From: Pelobates cultripes
Taxonomy: Eukaryota; Chordata; Amphibia; Anura; Pelobatidae
NCBI GenBank assembly: GCA_933207985.1
Contig: OW240913.1
Location: 102,355,909 to 102,419,908, forward strand
Length of the DNA stretch: 64,000 nucleotides
Reading direction: 5' to 3'
Below the pieces are notes generated by a model that was given only the letters and a program-made list of their open reading frames with translations, was not told the origin of the DNA and did not search any database. Below are positions 33,400-45,836 of this stretch, in pieces (position 1 is the stretch's first letter; the number at the start of each line of letters is the position of its first letter). Position numbers and translations under genes: made by a program.

Positions 33400-34062
33400 T
33401 CGTTTGATATTTATTTGATGGTTGCATCTACCGAACACAGACCAACCCCTGGATCATTATCTTCAAAGTGACCACAAAGTTAATTGCTCTCTCTGGACGG
33501 CTGCCATTTGTATAACCGAACAACACGTGCGCTGAAAAACAGCAGCCATCTTGTCTCACAAACGCAGGCAGCGGTACTTGGTCGTCGAGTGTCTGGAACT
33601 CCAAGCCTTGACACTCTAACTTGCAAACACCAGTAACTTTAAACGTACGCACAAACTAAATGAATAATTGCTGCCTATGGGCCAGGGGAACCGTTTGGTA
33701 TTTTATTTGTTTGGGACTTCCGAAATTGCCCGACTACTACCACTTTTGTTCTGGAACTATTTTGGCAGACACCACGTGTGCAGTCGGTTAAAACTTTACT
33801 ATGGTGGTGATTCAGCTGTATTCATGGGATCTGAACGCTCAGCACTCAGATCGAGGCTATCTGGGGATATAAGACTTGTTTCCTTATGAATGTTATATGT
33901 GTTCTGGGGTGTTTTATGTTGTATTTTCTATACCTCTAGTGCCTGGGAGATAATTAGCTTAAGTAAGGTACACTCAATTATCTCCCAGACACAGAGAAGC
34001 CTGGGCATGTTTTCCTGTACTTTTGCTGTGTATAAAAGTGGGCCATCTTGCCATAATAAAAC
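33400..34062 (+). mobile_element. LTR-like sequence (retrovirus or Gypsy type)
   Basis: A hairpin GAGATAATTAGC ... CTCAATTATCTC is followed by CCCAGACACAGAGAAGCCTG, a TATA-like TGTATAAAAGTGGGCC at about 34029 and the poly(A) signal AATAAAA at 34055. The same order recurs at 41764-41897. This spacing fits the U3-R part of an LTR. The 5' boundary is uncertain. A CR1 element has landed right after the poly(A) signal. No gag, pol or env frame was found nearby. Confidence 0.5.
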
Positions 34063-34150
34063 ATAGAAACATAGAATGTGACGGCAGATAAGAACCATTC
34101 GGCCCATCTAGTCTGCCAAATTTTTAAAATACTTTCATTACTCCCTAGTC

Positions 34151-35739
34151 TTATCTTATAGTTAGGATAGCCTTATGCATATCCCACGCATGCTTAAACT
34201 CCTTTACTGTGTTAACCTCTACCACTTCAGCTGGAAGGCTATTCCATGCATCCAGTATCCTCTCAGTAAAGTAATACTTCCTGATATTATTTTTAAACCT
34301 TTGTCCCTCTAATTTAAAACTATGTCCTCTTGTTGTGGTAATTTTTCTTCTTTTAAATATAGTCTCCTCTTTTACTGTGTTGATTCTCATTAAGTATTTA
34401 AATGTTTCTATCATATCCCCCTTGTCTCGTCTTTCCTCTAAGCTATACATGTTAAGTTCCTTTAACCTTTCCTTGTAAGTGTTAGCCTGCAATCCATGAA
34501 CCAGTTTAGTAGCCATTCTCTGAACTCTCTCTAAAGTATCAATATCCTTTTGGAGATACTGTCTCCAGCACTGCATACAATACGCCAAGTGAGGTCTCAC
34601 CAGTGTTCTGTACAATGGCATGAGCACTTCCCTCTTTCTACTGCTAATACTTCTCCCTATACAACCAAGCATTCTGCTAGCATTTCCAGCTGGTTAATTA
34701 CATTGTCTGCCTACCCTTAAAGGACCACTCTAGGCACCCAGACCACTTCAGCTTAATGAAGTGGTCTGGGTGCCAGGTCCAGCTAGGGTTAACCCATTTT
34801 TTCATAAATATAGCAGTTTAAGAGAAACTGCTATGTTTATGAATGGGTTAAGCCTTCCCCTATTTCCTCTAGTGGCTGTCTCATTGACAGCCGCTTGAGG
34901 CGCTTGCGTGCTTCTCACTGTGATTTTCACAGTGAGAGCACGCCAGCGTCCATAGGAAAGCATTATGAATGCTTTCCTATGTGACCGAATGAATGCGCGC
35001 GCAGCTTTTGCAGCGCGTGCGCATTCAGCCGACGGGGAGGAGAAGAGGAAGATCGGAGGAGGAGAGCTCTCCGCCCAGCGCTGGAAAAAGGAAAGTTTAA
35101 ACCCCTTTCCCCCTTCCAGAGCCAGACGGGAGGGGGACCCTGAGGGTGGGGGCACCCTCAGGGCACTATAGTGCCAGGAAAACGAGTATGTTTTCCTGGC
35201 ACTATAGTGGTCCTTTAAGTCATCAGAAATAATCACCCCTAAATCCATTTCCTCAGATGTTGAGGTTAGGACTCTATCAAATATTCTATACTCTGCCCTT
35301 GGGTTTTTACATCCAAGATGCATTACCTTACACTTATCCACATTAAATGTCAGTTGCCACAATTCTGACCATTTTTCTAGTTTACCTAAATCATTTGCCA
35401 TTTGGCTTATCCCTCCTGGAACATCAACCCTGTTACATATCTTAGTATCATCAGCAAAAAGACATACCTTACCATCAAGACCTTCTGCAATATCACTAAT
35501 AAAATATTAAAGAGAACGGGTTTCAGTACAGATCCCTGAGGAATCCCACTGGTGACAAGCCCACGCTTCGAATATACTCCATTGACTACAACCCACTGTT
35601 GCCTGTCACTCAGCCACTGCCTTACCCAGTCAACAATATTGGAATCCAAACTTAAAGATTGCAGTTTATTGATAAGCCTTCTATGTGCAACAGTGTCAAA
35701 AGCCTTACTGAAAAACATTCCTATTGTACCCTTCATCAA
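34151..35739 (-). pseudogene. CR1 reverse transcriptase, C-terminal part
   Basis: The intact protein would copy element RNA at the target site. Visible parts in order: reverse transcriptase motif A (FSKAFDTVAHRRL), motif B (SGIPQGSVL), a frameshifted stretch where the ADD box should be, then the post-catalytic region (LTFNVDKCKVMHLGCKNP, EMDLGVIISDDLK). After the MITE it resumes with the conserved C-terminal half (LYRTLVRPHLAYCMQCWR, LERVQRMATKLVHGL, TTTRGHSFKLEGQRF, AWNSLPAEVVEV). Several frame changes and the MITE make it non-functional. Confidence 0.88.
34717..35218. mobile_element. TTAA-flanked MITE inside CR1
   Basis: It begins TTAAAGGACCACTCTAGGCA and ends, read inward, TTAAAGGACCACTATAGTGC. 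TTAA is at both ends and the CR1 frame resumes on the other side. Internal hairpins include CCAGACCACTTCAGC-type arms at 34738-34772, CATAAATATAGCAGTTT arms at 34802-34844, and AGGAAAGCATTATGAATGCT. The last is shared with the MITE at 19768. Confidence 0.9.
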
Positions 35740-35751
35740 GTCTCGACTGAT

Positions 35752-36485
35752 GTTTGGGTATACGAATAACTAAGTGCTTGATTTTCCCATGACCTACTTG
35801 GATTTCAGGAGAGTACGAAGGAACGTACTATGCGAACGTGCTATAATAAGCTAACCCGTTAGGAGTTTAGGATAGTGTGAACAAACATACTACACTAAGA
35901 ACAAGGGGTTTGTTACAGAGATATTGGGTCCTAGATGGAATTTGAATTTAGGGTCCCCTGTTACTACAGGTCTATCTATCATTTTGATCCCACAGGCTCC
36001 CAAAATTCAGTTTACCAGTTAGCTGTATGGGCTTTTGCACCAACAGTAAAAACATTCAGCAGGTCTGACATACATATACACAGTTAATACATCACACACA
36101 TTTCAAAGAGGATCAAGGAATCACAAAGAAGCAGAATTAAGGAATAACATACACTCAGATGGATAAGAAATAAAAAAGAGTGTTAAGGAATTAAAACACA
36201 CACAGCTGTTTGTGATAAAAAAAAACAGAGCTGAGGAATCACAAACACCCAGGTTTAAAGGGTCGAAGACACAAGCCCACTAAAGGATAAAGGGACAATT
36301 GTCATGAAATTTCCCCTTATTGTTTTTTTTTTAAAGTTATTGTATTTAATGACATTTTATTGACAATTTTTTTAAATTAAGTATATATGGTTTTGTTTTT
36401 TTAAAAAAAGACTTCACTCTTTTATCTGGCTGTTATCAGACCAACTATTTTAAAGCAGTATCTTTTGGAATATAGACATTAGTTG

Positions 36486-36516
<31 letters not shown>

Positions 36517-37213
36517 TATTTCTAACCTAGCATTTTTCTTACAAAATGCTTTTTTATAATCTCTGTATTATGTACAGAAAGAGGGATCGTACAGTTCAGA
36601 GAATGAGATCATTCCCATGTCAACAACATGAAGTGAACTAATTCTGTACAAGGATACATCATTCCTTGCTGAAGTTTGAAGAAATAAAAGCCTTTAAAAA
36701 GGAAAATCATGCAGTTTAGCTGGAATTTATATTGCACTTCTCTTCACCCAACAAAACAGATGGTTAGAAGCTCATTATAATTTCAGAAAGAAAATGCTAC
36801 TTTCTCTGTATCAATGATTTCTGAAGCCTTGACCTCAGAGGTCCCAAATTCTGCATAATAATCAGCAGACACAACTTGTAGAAATTCATAAATATATAAA
36901 GATGTTTGCTAGGTTCTAAAAATAAGTCTTGAGCCCAAAACAAAACCAGAACCAAATTGGAAACTAAAAGCAGACTTATAAGCTGCCCTACAATTCATCA
37001 CATCAGCATAACGTGCAGATGTAGAGGTGGAAAAGATAAATTCAAGGATATTTCTCCAATGTGAAGAAAAGCACTGATAGATATTTAAAATAAACAAAAG
37101 AACTGCTTTATTTTAAGCAAATGTGGATCAGCATATAGTCAATGTTTCAGTTATATTAATGTGAAATACCAAAGGGTTATTGCAACCCTGTTTTAGTGAA
37201 CATTTATATTGCT
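35752..37213. other. no gene recognised
   Basis: The first 250 bp may continue the LTR element that the CR1 interrupted, but no match could be defined. The rest is AT-rich with a (TA)n at 36487-36512. Confidence 0.4.
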
Positions 37214-37655
37214 TAGGGATGTGCATGGGGAAAATTTTTGGTTTGGTTCAGAATTCCGAAATTTGGGACTTCGGCAATTCGGCACTTCGGGACTTCGGCA
37301 CTTCGGTTCGGCAATTCGGAACTTCGACACTTCGGAATTTCAGAAGTTCGGCATTTCGAAATTTCAGGACTTTGAAACTTCGGGACTTCTCTTTCAGCCG
37401 CTTAGTAGTTAACTCCCTAATTCCCACGGTATTAGGGAGTTATCTACCAAAAGCCTGAAAGACCTAAATTGGTCTTTCAGCCAAATTTAATAATACTAAG
37501 TAAAAATTACTTGGTATTAGTAAATTCGGCCCCTACTCGCTATACCGCGAGTAGGGGCATGTCTATTAAACAGTGAGCAGCCAACGGCTGCTCACTGTTT
37601 AAAAAAAAAAAAGTGTCTTCCCTCCCGAGCCCTCACCCGTGCCGTGTGAGTGGGG

Positions 37656-40645
37656 GCTTTTATTTTTATTTTTTGTAAATATGATATTTATTTGTGTTGT
37701 CAAAGTTAAGTAATGGTGGGACTCGCAGGTCTCAGAAGACATGTTGAGTTTGATAACAGTTTGAGCAACACGCACTAGCGTTGGTAGCAGAACATGTGGG
37801 TATGCGCTCTGACTCGCAGGCCCACAATGTTGACGGACACGCAGGTCCCTTATAATATTTAGTTTTGTACATATGAATTTTATCTTCGCCAATTCTTACT
37901 GTTTACATAGACTTAGACTTAATCGTGGGCGTCGGAGCGGGAGACTCACAAGTCTCTGTTCGGTATGTGTCAAGCTTTTTACAGAAGTGTGTGGGCATTC
38001 AGTTACCCTTAGTTTGGCGTGGTTTTTAGGCTTGCAGGTCGCGTGCAGTTATTACTTTATCCTATTGGTTATGGACCTTAGCCTACGTGAGGCCCGTGGT
38101 GTATTAGAATGTTATGCCGATGTCTGGGGGTGCTTGGGTTATTGTTTCATGTGGCCTATGCCATCCACTCAGTATGTTGCTATGTTTTGCCTGGCATGCC
38201 AGTGCTCGTTATTATGGATATGGTCAGTCTGTCCCTCTATTTTTATTTTTTATTTTTTCCTCTTTTTCCCGTCCTCATGCCATAGTGTCGATCCCTGTTC
38301 AGTCCATGGTGTGCCTATGCTACCCCTTTTAGTTTGGGTGCTTGTGTGCGTACTCCTGTGTCGCTTAGGCCCTTTACCATGGAAGGGGTGGAATATCCCC
38401 TGGTGTTTTTCTCCCTGTTTCGCTTCTAGTAATCTCCATCTCCTTGGACCAGTCTTCTGTCAAGCCATGTGCCTGTTTGCTAGTGTCGGTTTATGTTAGC
38501 ATTAGTGTAAGTGGGTCTGATGTCTTGTTTTGTTATGTGCTTGTAGTCCTATCATGTAGTGACGTGTCTGCTCTGTCTGTATATCTTGTCACTTGTTTCA
38601 AGTCTTGTTACTGCATATCCTTTTCCCTCAATCTGTTGTGTGGTTTGGTAAGAGCTTTTTTGCGTGTCTGTAGTTGGTTGCCCAGTGTGTGTTTCTTGTG
38701 AGTGTTGCCTCTTTGTGTGCTACGTGGTTTGTGTGTTTGTTGTGTGTCCCCCAATTTGGGGTTTGTGTCTCTCCGCTCTATTCTTATTCCATATCTGCTT
38801 CTAGTGTGATAGCTCCCGTTACTTCTTTACCTTTATGTTATGTGTGTGTGGATAGCTTCTCCCCTTGAGGGGAGGGAGGGGAAGGGGAGAAGAGGGAGGG
38901 GGGAGGAGGGAGGAAGGGAGGTTGTCTGTATCCCCCGTGGCGCGTCCAGGCCCCCTCTTGTGTTCGTTCCCGTCTCTCTCAGTTGGGCTTCCCTTTCTGT
39001 GTCATGTCTTAAGTGATATACAATATCCAGGGAGTCCATAATTCTGTGTGTTTATCTTCCCTGCCTAGTGTTCCTGCTATTTTGGCTTCTGCCATTCTTA
39101 TGTCTTCTACTTTATTCTTCCATTGTTCTATTGTGGGTATATGTTCTTTCCTCCAGTGCAATGGGATTAGGGATTTAGCCGCATTTAGCAGGTGTCACAG
39201 GATCAACTTTTTGTAAGAGGGTATGGGTCGTTCTGTGTGGTGTATGAGGGCAGCTCTGTGGGGTCACCTAGGACCCCAATTTCCTGTTCAATGTTCCCTC
39301 CGTACTGTTTTTTTTTTTGTCACAGTCCCACCAGATGTGCTTCAAGGTTCCAGGGCCATTTCCGCATCTCCAGCAGATGTTCGGGATTGTTAGAGTGTAG
39401 CGGTTAATCAGGGAGGGTGTGCGATACCAGTGCGTGAGTAGCTTGTAGTTTACTTCCTGGTAGTGTGAGCCAGTGGAGCTTTTGTGTTTCAGTATTAAAA
39501 TCTTTTCCCACTGGGCATCCGAGAAGGATTCCTCCGTCCATTCCTCCCATTGCCTTTTGTATAAGGTGTTATCTGTTCGGTGTCCTGTCAGTATGCTTTG
39601 ATATATCGTGGAGACCCTCCCTTCTGTCCCTGGTGTCTGTGTGCATAGGTTCTCGAACCATTTGAGGTCCCTATGTATTTTGGCTCTGTGTGGTAGATTG
39701 TGGTAGTAGTGTGTCAGTTGGGCGTAATGGAATTGGTGCATCACCATGTGAGGCCTACCCTCCGTTATTTCTCGCAGTGGTTTTACTCCCGTGTTGCTTA
39801 GAGTTGCGTATATGGGTATGTATCCGTCTTGGTTATCCATCCACCAAGCTGATGGTGGGAGGCTGTCGCCTAGGTATTCCAGTGTCTCAGGGTGTGCGTG
39901 AGAGGGGATTCCTCCCCCAATATTACCTGTGCATCAGCTTCTCTATGCCATATCAGTGTATGTAGTCTTTTATCAGTGGTGTCTCTCCAGAGTGTTACCC
40001 AGCCCTGTCTTGTGCCGTTTTTAATGTTGAAACTGTCGGTGAGGGCCTCATTCACACGGTTGGTTGTAAAGCGCTGTGATCCATGTGAGCATGCCATCCC
40101 CTATACCTGTCACACGTAGTGTCTCCGTCATAAAGTTCCAATCTACTCTGTCGAAGGCTTTTTCAGCATCTGTCGACAGCAGTAGTAGCTTCGTCCCCTG
40201 TTTTTTTTTTTGCTAAATGTTGTATTGCAAATAACCGTATGGTGCAATCCCTGGCCTCGTGGCCGGGTATGAAGCCCGCCTGGTCTGGATGTACCAGTCT
40301 CGCCATATAGGTCTTCGAAAACAGCTTGACGTCTGCGTTGAGGAGTGAGATTGGGCGGTAGTTTCCTGTTCTGTGTTCTTGCCCGGCTTTGGGATCACCG
40401 CTATTGTCGCGGCCAGGGCCTCCCTGTGAAAGGCATTGCCATCCCTCAGGCTGTTTAACGCCCTAGTAAGGTGTGGAATGAGGATGTGTCCGAATTTCTT
40501 AAGATATTCCACAGGGAAACCGTCTGGCCCGGGCGCTTTGCCTGTTTTCACTTCTTTTAGTGCTAGTCGGATTTCCCCTTCCGTGATTGGTGTTTCAAGT
40601 TCTTCTGCTTCTGCCGGCGTGAGGGGTTTCGGTTGGAAGTTCCCC
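37656..40645 (-). mobile_element. L1-type retrotransposon, 5'-truncated and deleted
   Basis: A T-rich tract at 37656-37675 is the poly(A) end. A 3' region of about 1.35 kb precedes the ORF2 stop at about 39010. ORF2 runs to 40645 with an internal deletion. The similar GTGAGTGGGGGC and GTGGGTGGGGGAC on the two sides could be a target duplication, but the target is itself a repeat array, so this is not proof. Plus-strand frames of up to 208 codons at 37.9-38.9 kb are shadows of the 3' region. Confidence 0.85.
39010..40645 (-). pseudogene. L1 ORF2 (reverse transcriptase) fragment
   Basis: L1 ORF2p nicks DNA and reverse transcribes element RNA. Seen from the 5' side: KTGKAPGPDGFPVEYLKKFG and AATIAVIPKPGK (reverse transcriptase motifs 0-1, 40551-40370), then a deletion. 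HPDQAGF and STDAEKAFDRVDW (motif A) lie at 40290-40130 and NGTRQG (motif B start) at about 40010. There a second deletion removes the catalytic ADD box and joins directly to the late C-terminal domain. That domain is open at 39268-39840 (KRQWEEWTEESFSDAQWEKI, LLTHWYRTPSLINRYT, CWRCGNGPGTLKHIWWDC, a Cys/His-like L1 C-terminal motif). Frameshifts near 39.27 and 39.85 kb complete the decay. Confidence 0.88.
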
Positions 40646-41399
40646 AGGTGGGTGGGGGACCTAAATTAGAATAAGGGGGGGGGGATCTATTGTCCTCCCC
40701 ACCCCTGAGCAGCTTTTTTTTTTTTTTACAGGTACCTAGTTATTGCCCCCCTTTCATAGGTAGGGAGATAGGTTAGGGGGTTAATTAATTTTTTTTGGAG
40801 GGGGGTGACTAGGGGTTTGGGGACCCCTAGTCACCTGGGGGGTTACACTTTTATTTAGGGCCCCCACCCACCTGCCAATAAGGGGGGTGGACAATAGGTC
40901 CCCCCCTTATTGGTATTTAGGGCCCCCACCCTAAATACCAATAGGGTGGGTGGGGGTCAGGGGGGAAGACAATAGGTCTCCTGCCTTATTGGTATTTAGG
41001 GCCCCAACCCACCGCTCAGGGGTGGGGGCAAGGAGGGAGGACAATAGGTTCCCCCCTTAGTCTAACTTAAGGCCCCCACTCGCCGCTCAGGGGTGGGGGC
41101 CCGGGTGGAGGACAATAGGTCCCCTTCCATTATTTTAATTTAGTGCCCCGACCCACCGCTCAGGGGTGGGGGCCGGGGGGGCAATAGGTTCCCCCTTCAG
41201 GTAAGAAGCCCCTGCTCGCACAGCACGGGGGCTTGGGAGGGGACACACGTGTTTTTTTGGTTTTTTTGTTGATTTACTGCTCACTGTTTACTAGACATGC
41301 CCCTACTCGCGTTATAGTGAGTAGGGGCAGAATTTACTAATACTAAGTAATCTTTACTTAGTATTAGTAAATTTGTATGAAAGACCAATTCGGCTACAT

Positions 41400-42000
41400 G
41401 ATCATGCGAACTCCGCCAAAGATGGTACCGCTGCCCGTACACTTTTCCAACCAGTTACACGAAAACCATTCGGGTGATAGGTACTACGGGCTGGGAAGGG
41501 TGCATTCGCTCACTGAGAGCCAGGGGGAGCATTCGTCAGTGTTCGTACGGGAACCCCCGAAAAGACACCGGACACTGTTCTCGACTCGGCCGGTCAAAAC
41601 TTCACCCGAATGTTGGTTTTGTTTCACCGAACAGATCTGAGCGCTTTTCGGACATGTTAGGCATTCAGACTCAGGTTATTTGGGGATATCAGACTTGTGG
41701 GGTTCCTGTAATATTTTCAAATGTTTTTGGGGTGATTTGTAATATTTACTTCTTGTAACTGAGAGATAATTGAGTTAGTGTTTCGTGGACTCAATTATAT
41801 CCCAGACACAGAGACACCTGGAATGAGTTTGTACTGTTTCTTATGGAGACACCATACTGGGGGTCTGTGCATAAAAAGCCAAGTGTGGCACAATAAACCT
41901 CAGTCGACTCCCAGAACTGTGTGTCGTCCAGTCACTGGGGGAATGGGCTATAATCACTGAACAGCGCTTTCTTTCAGCTCCAGAGGACTCCAGTGGAGAT
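41400..42000 (+). mobile_element. LTR-like sequence, second locus
   Basis: GAGATAATTGAG ... CTCAATTATATC hairpin, CCCAGACACAGAGACACCTG, TATA-like GCATAAAAAGCC at about 41868, and AATAAACC at 41892, followed by a U5-like stretch. The order and sequence match the block at 33.9-34.06 kb, so these are two members of one family. No inner coding region flanks it; a solo LTR is the simplest reading. Exact ends are unclear. Confidence 0.5.
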
Positions 42001-42095
42001 ATTCAGTTTTCTGATTGCAGCTATGCTACAATTACAGGCTAAGGTAATAATGCATTTCTTAGTAATACACACATAGTAATATACAAGTCAATTTA

Positions 42096-42455
42096 CAGTG
42101 AGGGAAAAAAGCATTTGATCTCCTGCTGATTTTGAATGTTTGACCACTGACAAAGAAATAATCAGTCTATAATTTTCATTGTAGGTGTATTTTAACAGTG
42201 AGAGACAGAATAACAAAAAAAAAATGAGAAAAAAGCATGTAAAAAAAGTTATAAATTGATTTGCATGTCAATGAGTGAAATAAGTATTTGATCCCCTATC
42301 AATCAGCAAGATTTCTGGCTCCCATGTGTCTTTTATACAGGTAATGAGTTGTATCTCAGCTCGTTAGCTGTATAAAAGACACCTGTCCACAAAAGCAATC
42401 AATCAGATGCCAAACTCTCCACCATGGCCAGACCAAAGAGCTGTCCAAGAATGTC
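42096..42455 (+). mobile_element. Tc1-type transposon, 5' fragment
   Basis: CAGTGAGGGAAAAAAGCATT after TA (42094-42095) matches the terminal repeat of a Tc1 family common in fish and frogs. The second internal direct repeat AGTGAAATAAGTATTTGATC lies about 170 bp in (42274). A GTCTTTTATACAGGTAA hairpin precedes the transposase start. The ATG at 42424 opens a transposase beginning (MAR-KS type) that degenerates within about 12 codons. The rest of the element and the right end are missing. Confidence 0.85.
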
Positions 42456-44174
42456 ACACTAGAGCCAGATGACCTTTTGGCTCTACACTTGTGAATTGTT
42501 ATACCTACACTCACCTATCATTGCATATACCATCTGCACCATGAATGTATATTATGTTTTTCACAGGTTTCTGTAAAAGAGTACAATAGTGCATTCATCT
42601 GCAAATTAGAATACTCAGGTATTTTTAGAGCTCCACTTATACTTTTTTGGTGTGACATACACTCACACTCACTTTGAATACGCACACACAATGTCACACT
42701 CTGACAATTTACTAACACATACACAAAATAACAGCCTCCACTTATTCCGTACCTCTATTAGCTGTGAAGGGTTTGGTCTATAGTAAAACAGTCTCTGGTG
42801 TCTGTGCGGGAGCAGGAGAATCATGCATTGTGATGCACAGGCCGCTTCCTGCTCTCCACAATATTTTGAGTCCCGAAGGATGCCTATCCCTGCACTAAAG
42901 CTCCATTACATGAAGCTCGGACAGAAAGTTTACCATTCCAAAATGGCTGCAGGAAGTCAAAGTTGTCTGCTGCTCAGGATCCATCATGACGTGTGGGCAA
43001 CGCGTGGCTCTTCAACTACTTTGGAATATAATGGTAAAGTTCTGATGAATGCTGAGTAATAGAAAATGTTGTTACATGAAATGTATACATGTTCCAATCA
43101 TGTTTATCTACACAGTAAAAATACAAGCATTATGGGAAAAATCAGGGTTTGCGCATACCAGGTTTGTAATGTGACTTTGGATTGGTTGGTTCTTTGTAAT
43201 TGATGAAGAGCTGAAGCTAAGTGATACACAGCAGGCTGTGAATAATCATGGAACACCTACATTCTTCACTGTAACTCAAGCCATACTTGTGTGGGAATGT
43301 TTAGCAAAGCAGCACTTGGACCCATGGAATGGTAATTATTATCTGACATATAGTATTATTTATATTCTTTTCACCTACCACCGTTCTGGGTTATTATTTC
43401 TTGTCAAATGGAAATGGAAAACTGCTCTTTATAATCCCTGTGTAATTACGTTTGTTAGTAACAGAGTCATTATGTGTTAACACACAGTTCATATTTTCCG
43501 AATCCCGCTGCTATCATTTATACTTCAGCCGTATTGCTCTATAGCATATTATAGATTAGTGTGAAATGTAAACTTTAAATTTCATGCTGTTGATACAAAG
43601 CGAGACAAATACCAATAATAGCCCAGATTTTCTACTTTTATTCTATTGCTTTGAGCTGTGTCAAGATAGTAATGAACAATCAGGATTCAGCAAGGTGTGA
43701 AATCTAATATTACCTTGAAATTGTCACCAAACATTGACCCACATAGTAATTCTTTCTTTATGACAATAAAAACATGGTAATTGAAGTTTAGAAATTCTAG
43801 TCTTATATTCCGACCTTTATTTTTTATATGTGATGACCAATAAAGTTTATTGTAGTGGTTATGGCCTGTCCTCAGGATTTCTGACAAACCATTTTAGAGT
43901 GATTTAAAAAAAAAAAGGAAATGCCAGAAGACAAAATGCTCGCAGGACAGTGTCATTGCACTACCAAATTGATTAGCAGAAAGATAAAGGCTCATCAGTA
44001 GAAACTGACAAGTTCAAGGCAAAACATATTCTCGCTATAGTAAACAGTATACTAAGGTTTAACCAATAAGTGGAGATATTTTGTGAAGTTACGAGTACAC
44101 ATGTTTATTTAAATATAAGGAGGTGAGAAGGTTACACACTGGTCCTTTTTCATCATTATTATAATTTCCTTTTT
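42456..44174. other. no gene recognised
   Basis: 42.8-43.05 kb is less AT-rich and may be an old repeat, but no ends are seen. The remainder is AT-rich and unremarkable. Confidence 0.45.
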
Positions 44175-44254
44175 TTAACCCCTTAAGGACACATGATAGA
44201 AATATACCGTCATGATTCCCTTTTATTCCAGAAGTTGTGTCCTTAATGGGTTAA
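44175..44254. mobile_element. 80-bp TTAA palindromic MITE
   Basis: TTAACCCCTTAAGGACAC and the nearly exact inverse GTGTCCTTAATGGGTTAA bound 80 bp with TTAA at both ends. This is a very common short frog MITE form with no coding capacity. Confidence 0.85.
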
Positions 44255-45768
44255 TGCATGGTATTTCATGCAGACAGGTAAATCACATTTTGCAAAAACA
44301 ATTATGATCTATAAGATTCCATTAATCTAAGTCAAAGACTGCTATGTTGGATAACGATATCTTAAGAACAGTTCTAGTCTGATAATGTGGCAACTGCAAT
44401 TTTTAGAAATGTAAGTTGAGAAAATTCTTATGCAGCCAGTGTGCTGACTTATCTATCCATCTTTTTATAATGGGCACTAGAGTGGTTCAATACAACACAT
44501 GTCACGATACAGAGTGGTCCTCTTAGATACAGAGTGGCCACCATATTAGTTGCATTAATCTGTAAACAACCCAACATATGTTGTTTGTTTTATTATTGAA
44601 ATGGAAAATTTAGGAAAGGGAGAATTAATTCTTAAATTGAAGAACATCTGTTCCTGACTTCTAGGAAGAAACCTCCGAGTTATTTTCTTAATATCATTTG
44701 GTTTTGATTAATATGCTAGCATGGATAGAATATATTAACACATTTAACATTACAATCCCCGTTGCGGTAAAATGTATATTTAGTTTTGCTTTCATTCAGG
44801 AAGAATTGAAATACATAATCTGAAATGTGATGCCCTCCAGAAGCAAGGCCCTTGCTCCCGATCTGATATGTATACCTTTACATCACTTAATATGAACAGT
44901 TTTCTATATTTAACCATTTAAGTGCAAGCCATGCAGTAGATAAACAAGGATATCGTCTGTACAGAAAACTTCTCAAATCACACTCAGGTCATTGTGATAC
45001 CCTGAACAGGATAAGAGGACAACATAGATTAGAAAAGCAAATGCTATCATCATCAAACCAGGATTTATTTTTTTAAATACATCTAGATCTGGGTTTTTTG
45101 TTGTTGTTGTTGTTTTTGGAGGGGGGATGGAAGGGGCTGGGGGCGAGGGGTCGAGTAGGCAGTGCATGGGCAAAAGCATTTGACTTGTCCAGAACTCTTA
45201 TTTTGAATGCAATATAATAGCTCATAGAACACATTAAAAAAATATTGGTAGTATATTACTTTACTTTGGACAGATTGACAGCACACTGCTCTGCACCTCT
45301 GATGAAATATGTCTTCTCTTGAATTTCACTAAATTATATTATTTTCCCCAAAGAGATATGTTGACAGCAATAAAGCTATGATTTCATTTATATTTCTGCA
45401 GTCGATCACATGTACACCTATACTGTTTTTCTACATAATTCAGCTGTCCCTTTCTAATAAAATTCTCATGCTTCTCTCCACAAATTCTAGGGACATATAT
45501 TTATAGACAAATAGTGCAGTCTAAACAGTTACATGTCTTTTTCTAAAGAACACAAGCTCATAATAGTGAATAAGAGGCAGATTACCTCCAATGGTATAAC
45601 ATGGGAATATTGTAAAATTGGCAGAGCTATAGAAATCATGAAGAATACACTTCCAGGATTGTAGTTTCCTAGGAAATGAAAACTCAAGAGTCTTGGGTCT
45701 ATTCATTATTCTTGTGTAGGCCAAAATGGAGCCTCAACACAGGAAATATGTGTTTGCTTGAAGTATTT
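44255..45768. other. no gene recognised
   Basis: AT-rich. A G-rich stretch (45117-45160) follows a GTT-rich run. No supported feature. Confidence 0.5.
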
Positions 45769-45770
45769 TG

Positions 45771-45833
<63 letters not shown>
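45769..45833. repeat. (TA)n microsatellite
   Basis: About 32 TA units with one TG. Translated frames are Tyr-Ile runs and are not genes. Confidence 0.95.

Positions 45834-45836
<3 letters not shown>

Larger units (their letters stand above)
34063..35750 (-). mobile_element. CR1 retrotransposon, 5'-truncated
   Basis: The 3' end at 34063 has the CR1-style short tail repeats ACATAGAAACATAG. The body encodes the C-terminal half of reverse transcriptase and the region beyond it. It is interrupted by a TTAA MITE (34717-35218). It lies inside the LTR-like sequence and is 5' truncated as usual for CR1. Confidence 0.88.
37214..41393. mobile_element. hairpin-chain hAT element, copy B, with L1 inside
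   Basis: The left end is TAGGGATGTGCATGGGG, followed by TTCGG repeats and hairpins H1 (about 37406-37450), H2, H3, H4 and H5 (to about 37600). An L1 fragment occupies 37656-40645. The G/C-rich array resumes at 40646-41240, then H4 (41297-41330) and H3 (41332-41375). The copy breaks off within H2 at about 41393, where LTR-like sequence starts. No right terminus or target duplication is left. Confidence 0.8.

Noticed and set aside
37873..38499. 208-codon plus frame, hydrophobic and Cys-rich
   Set aside because: It lies antisense to the 3' region of a minus-strand L1 fragment and has no motif; the hydrophobic look comes from T-rich antisense sequence.
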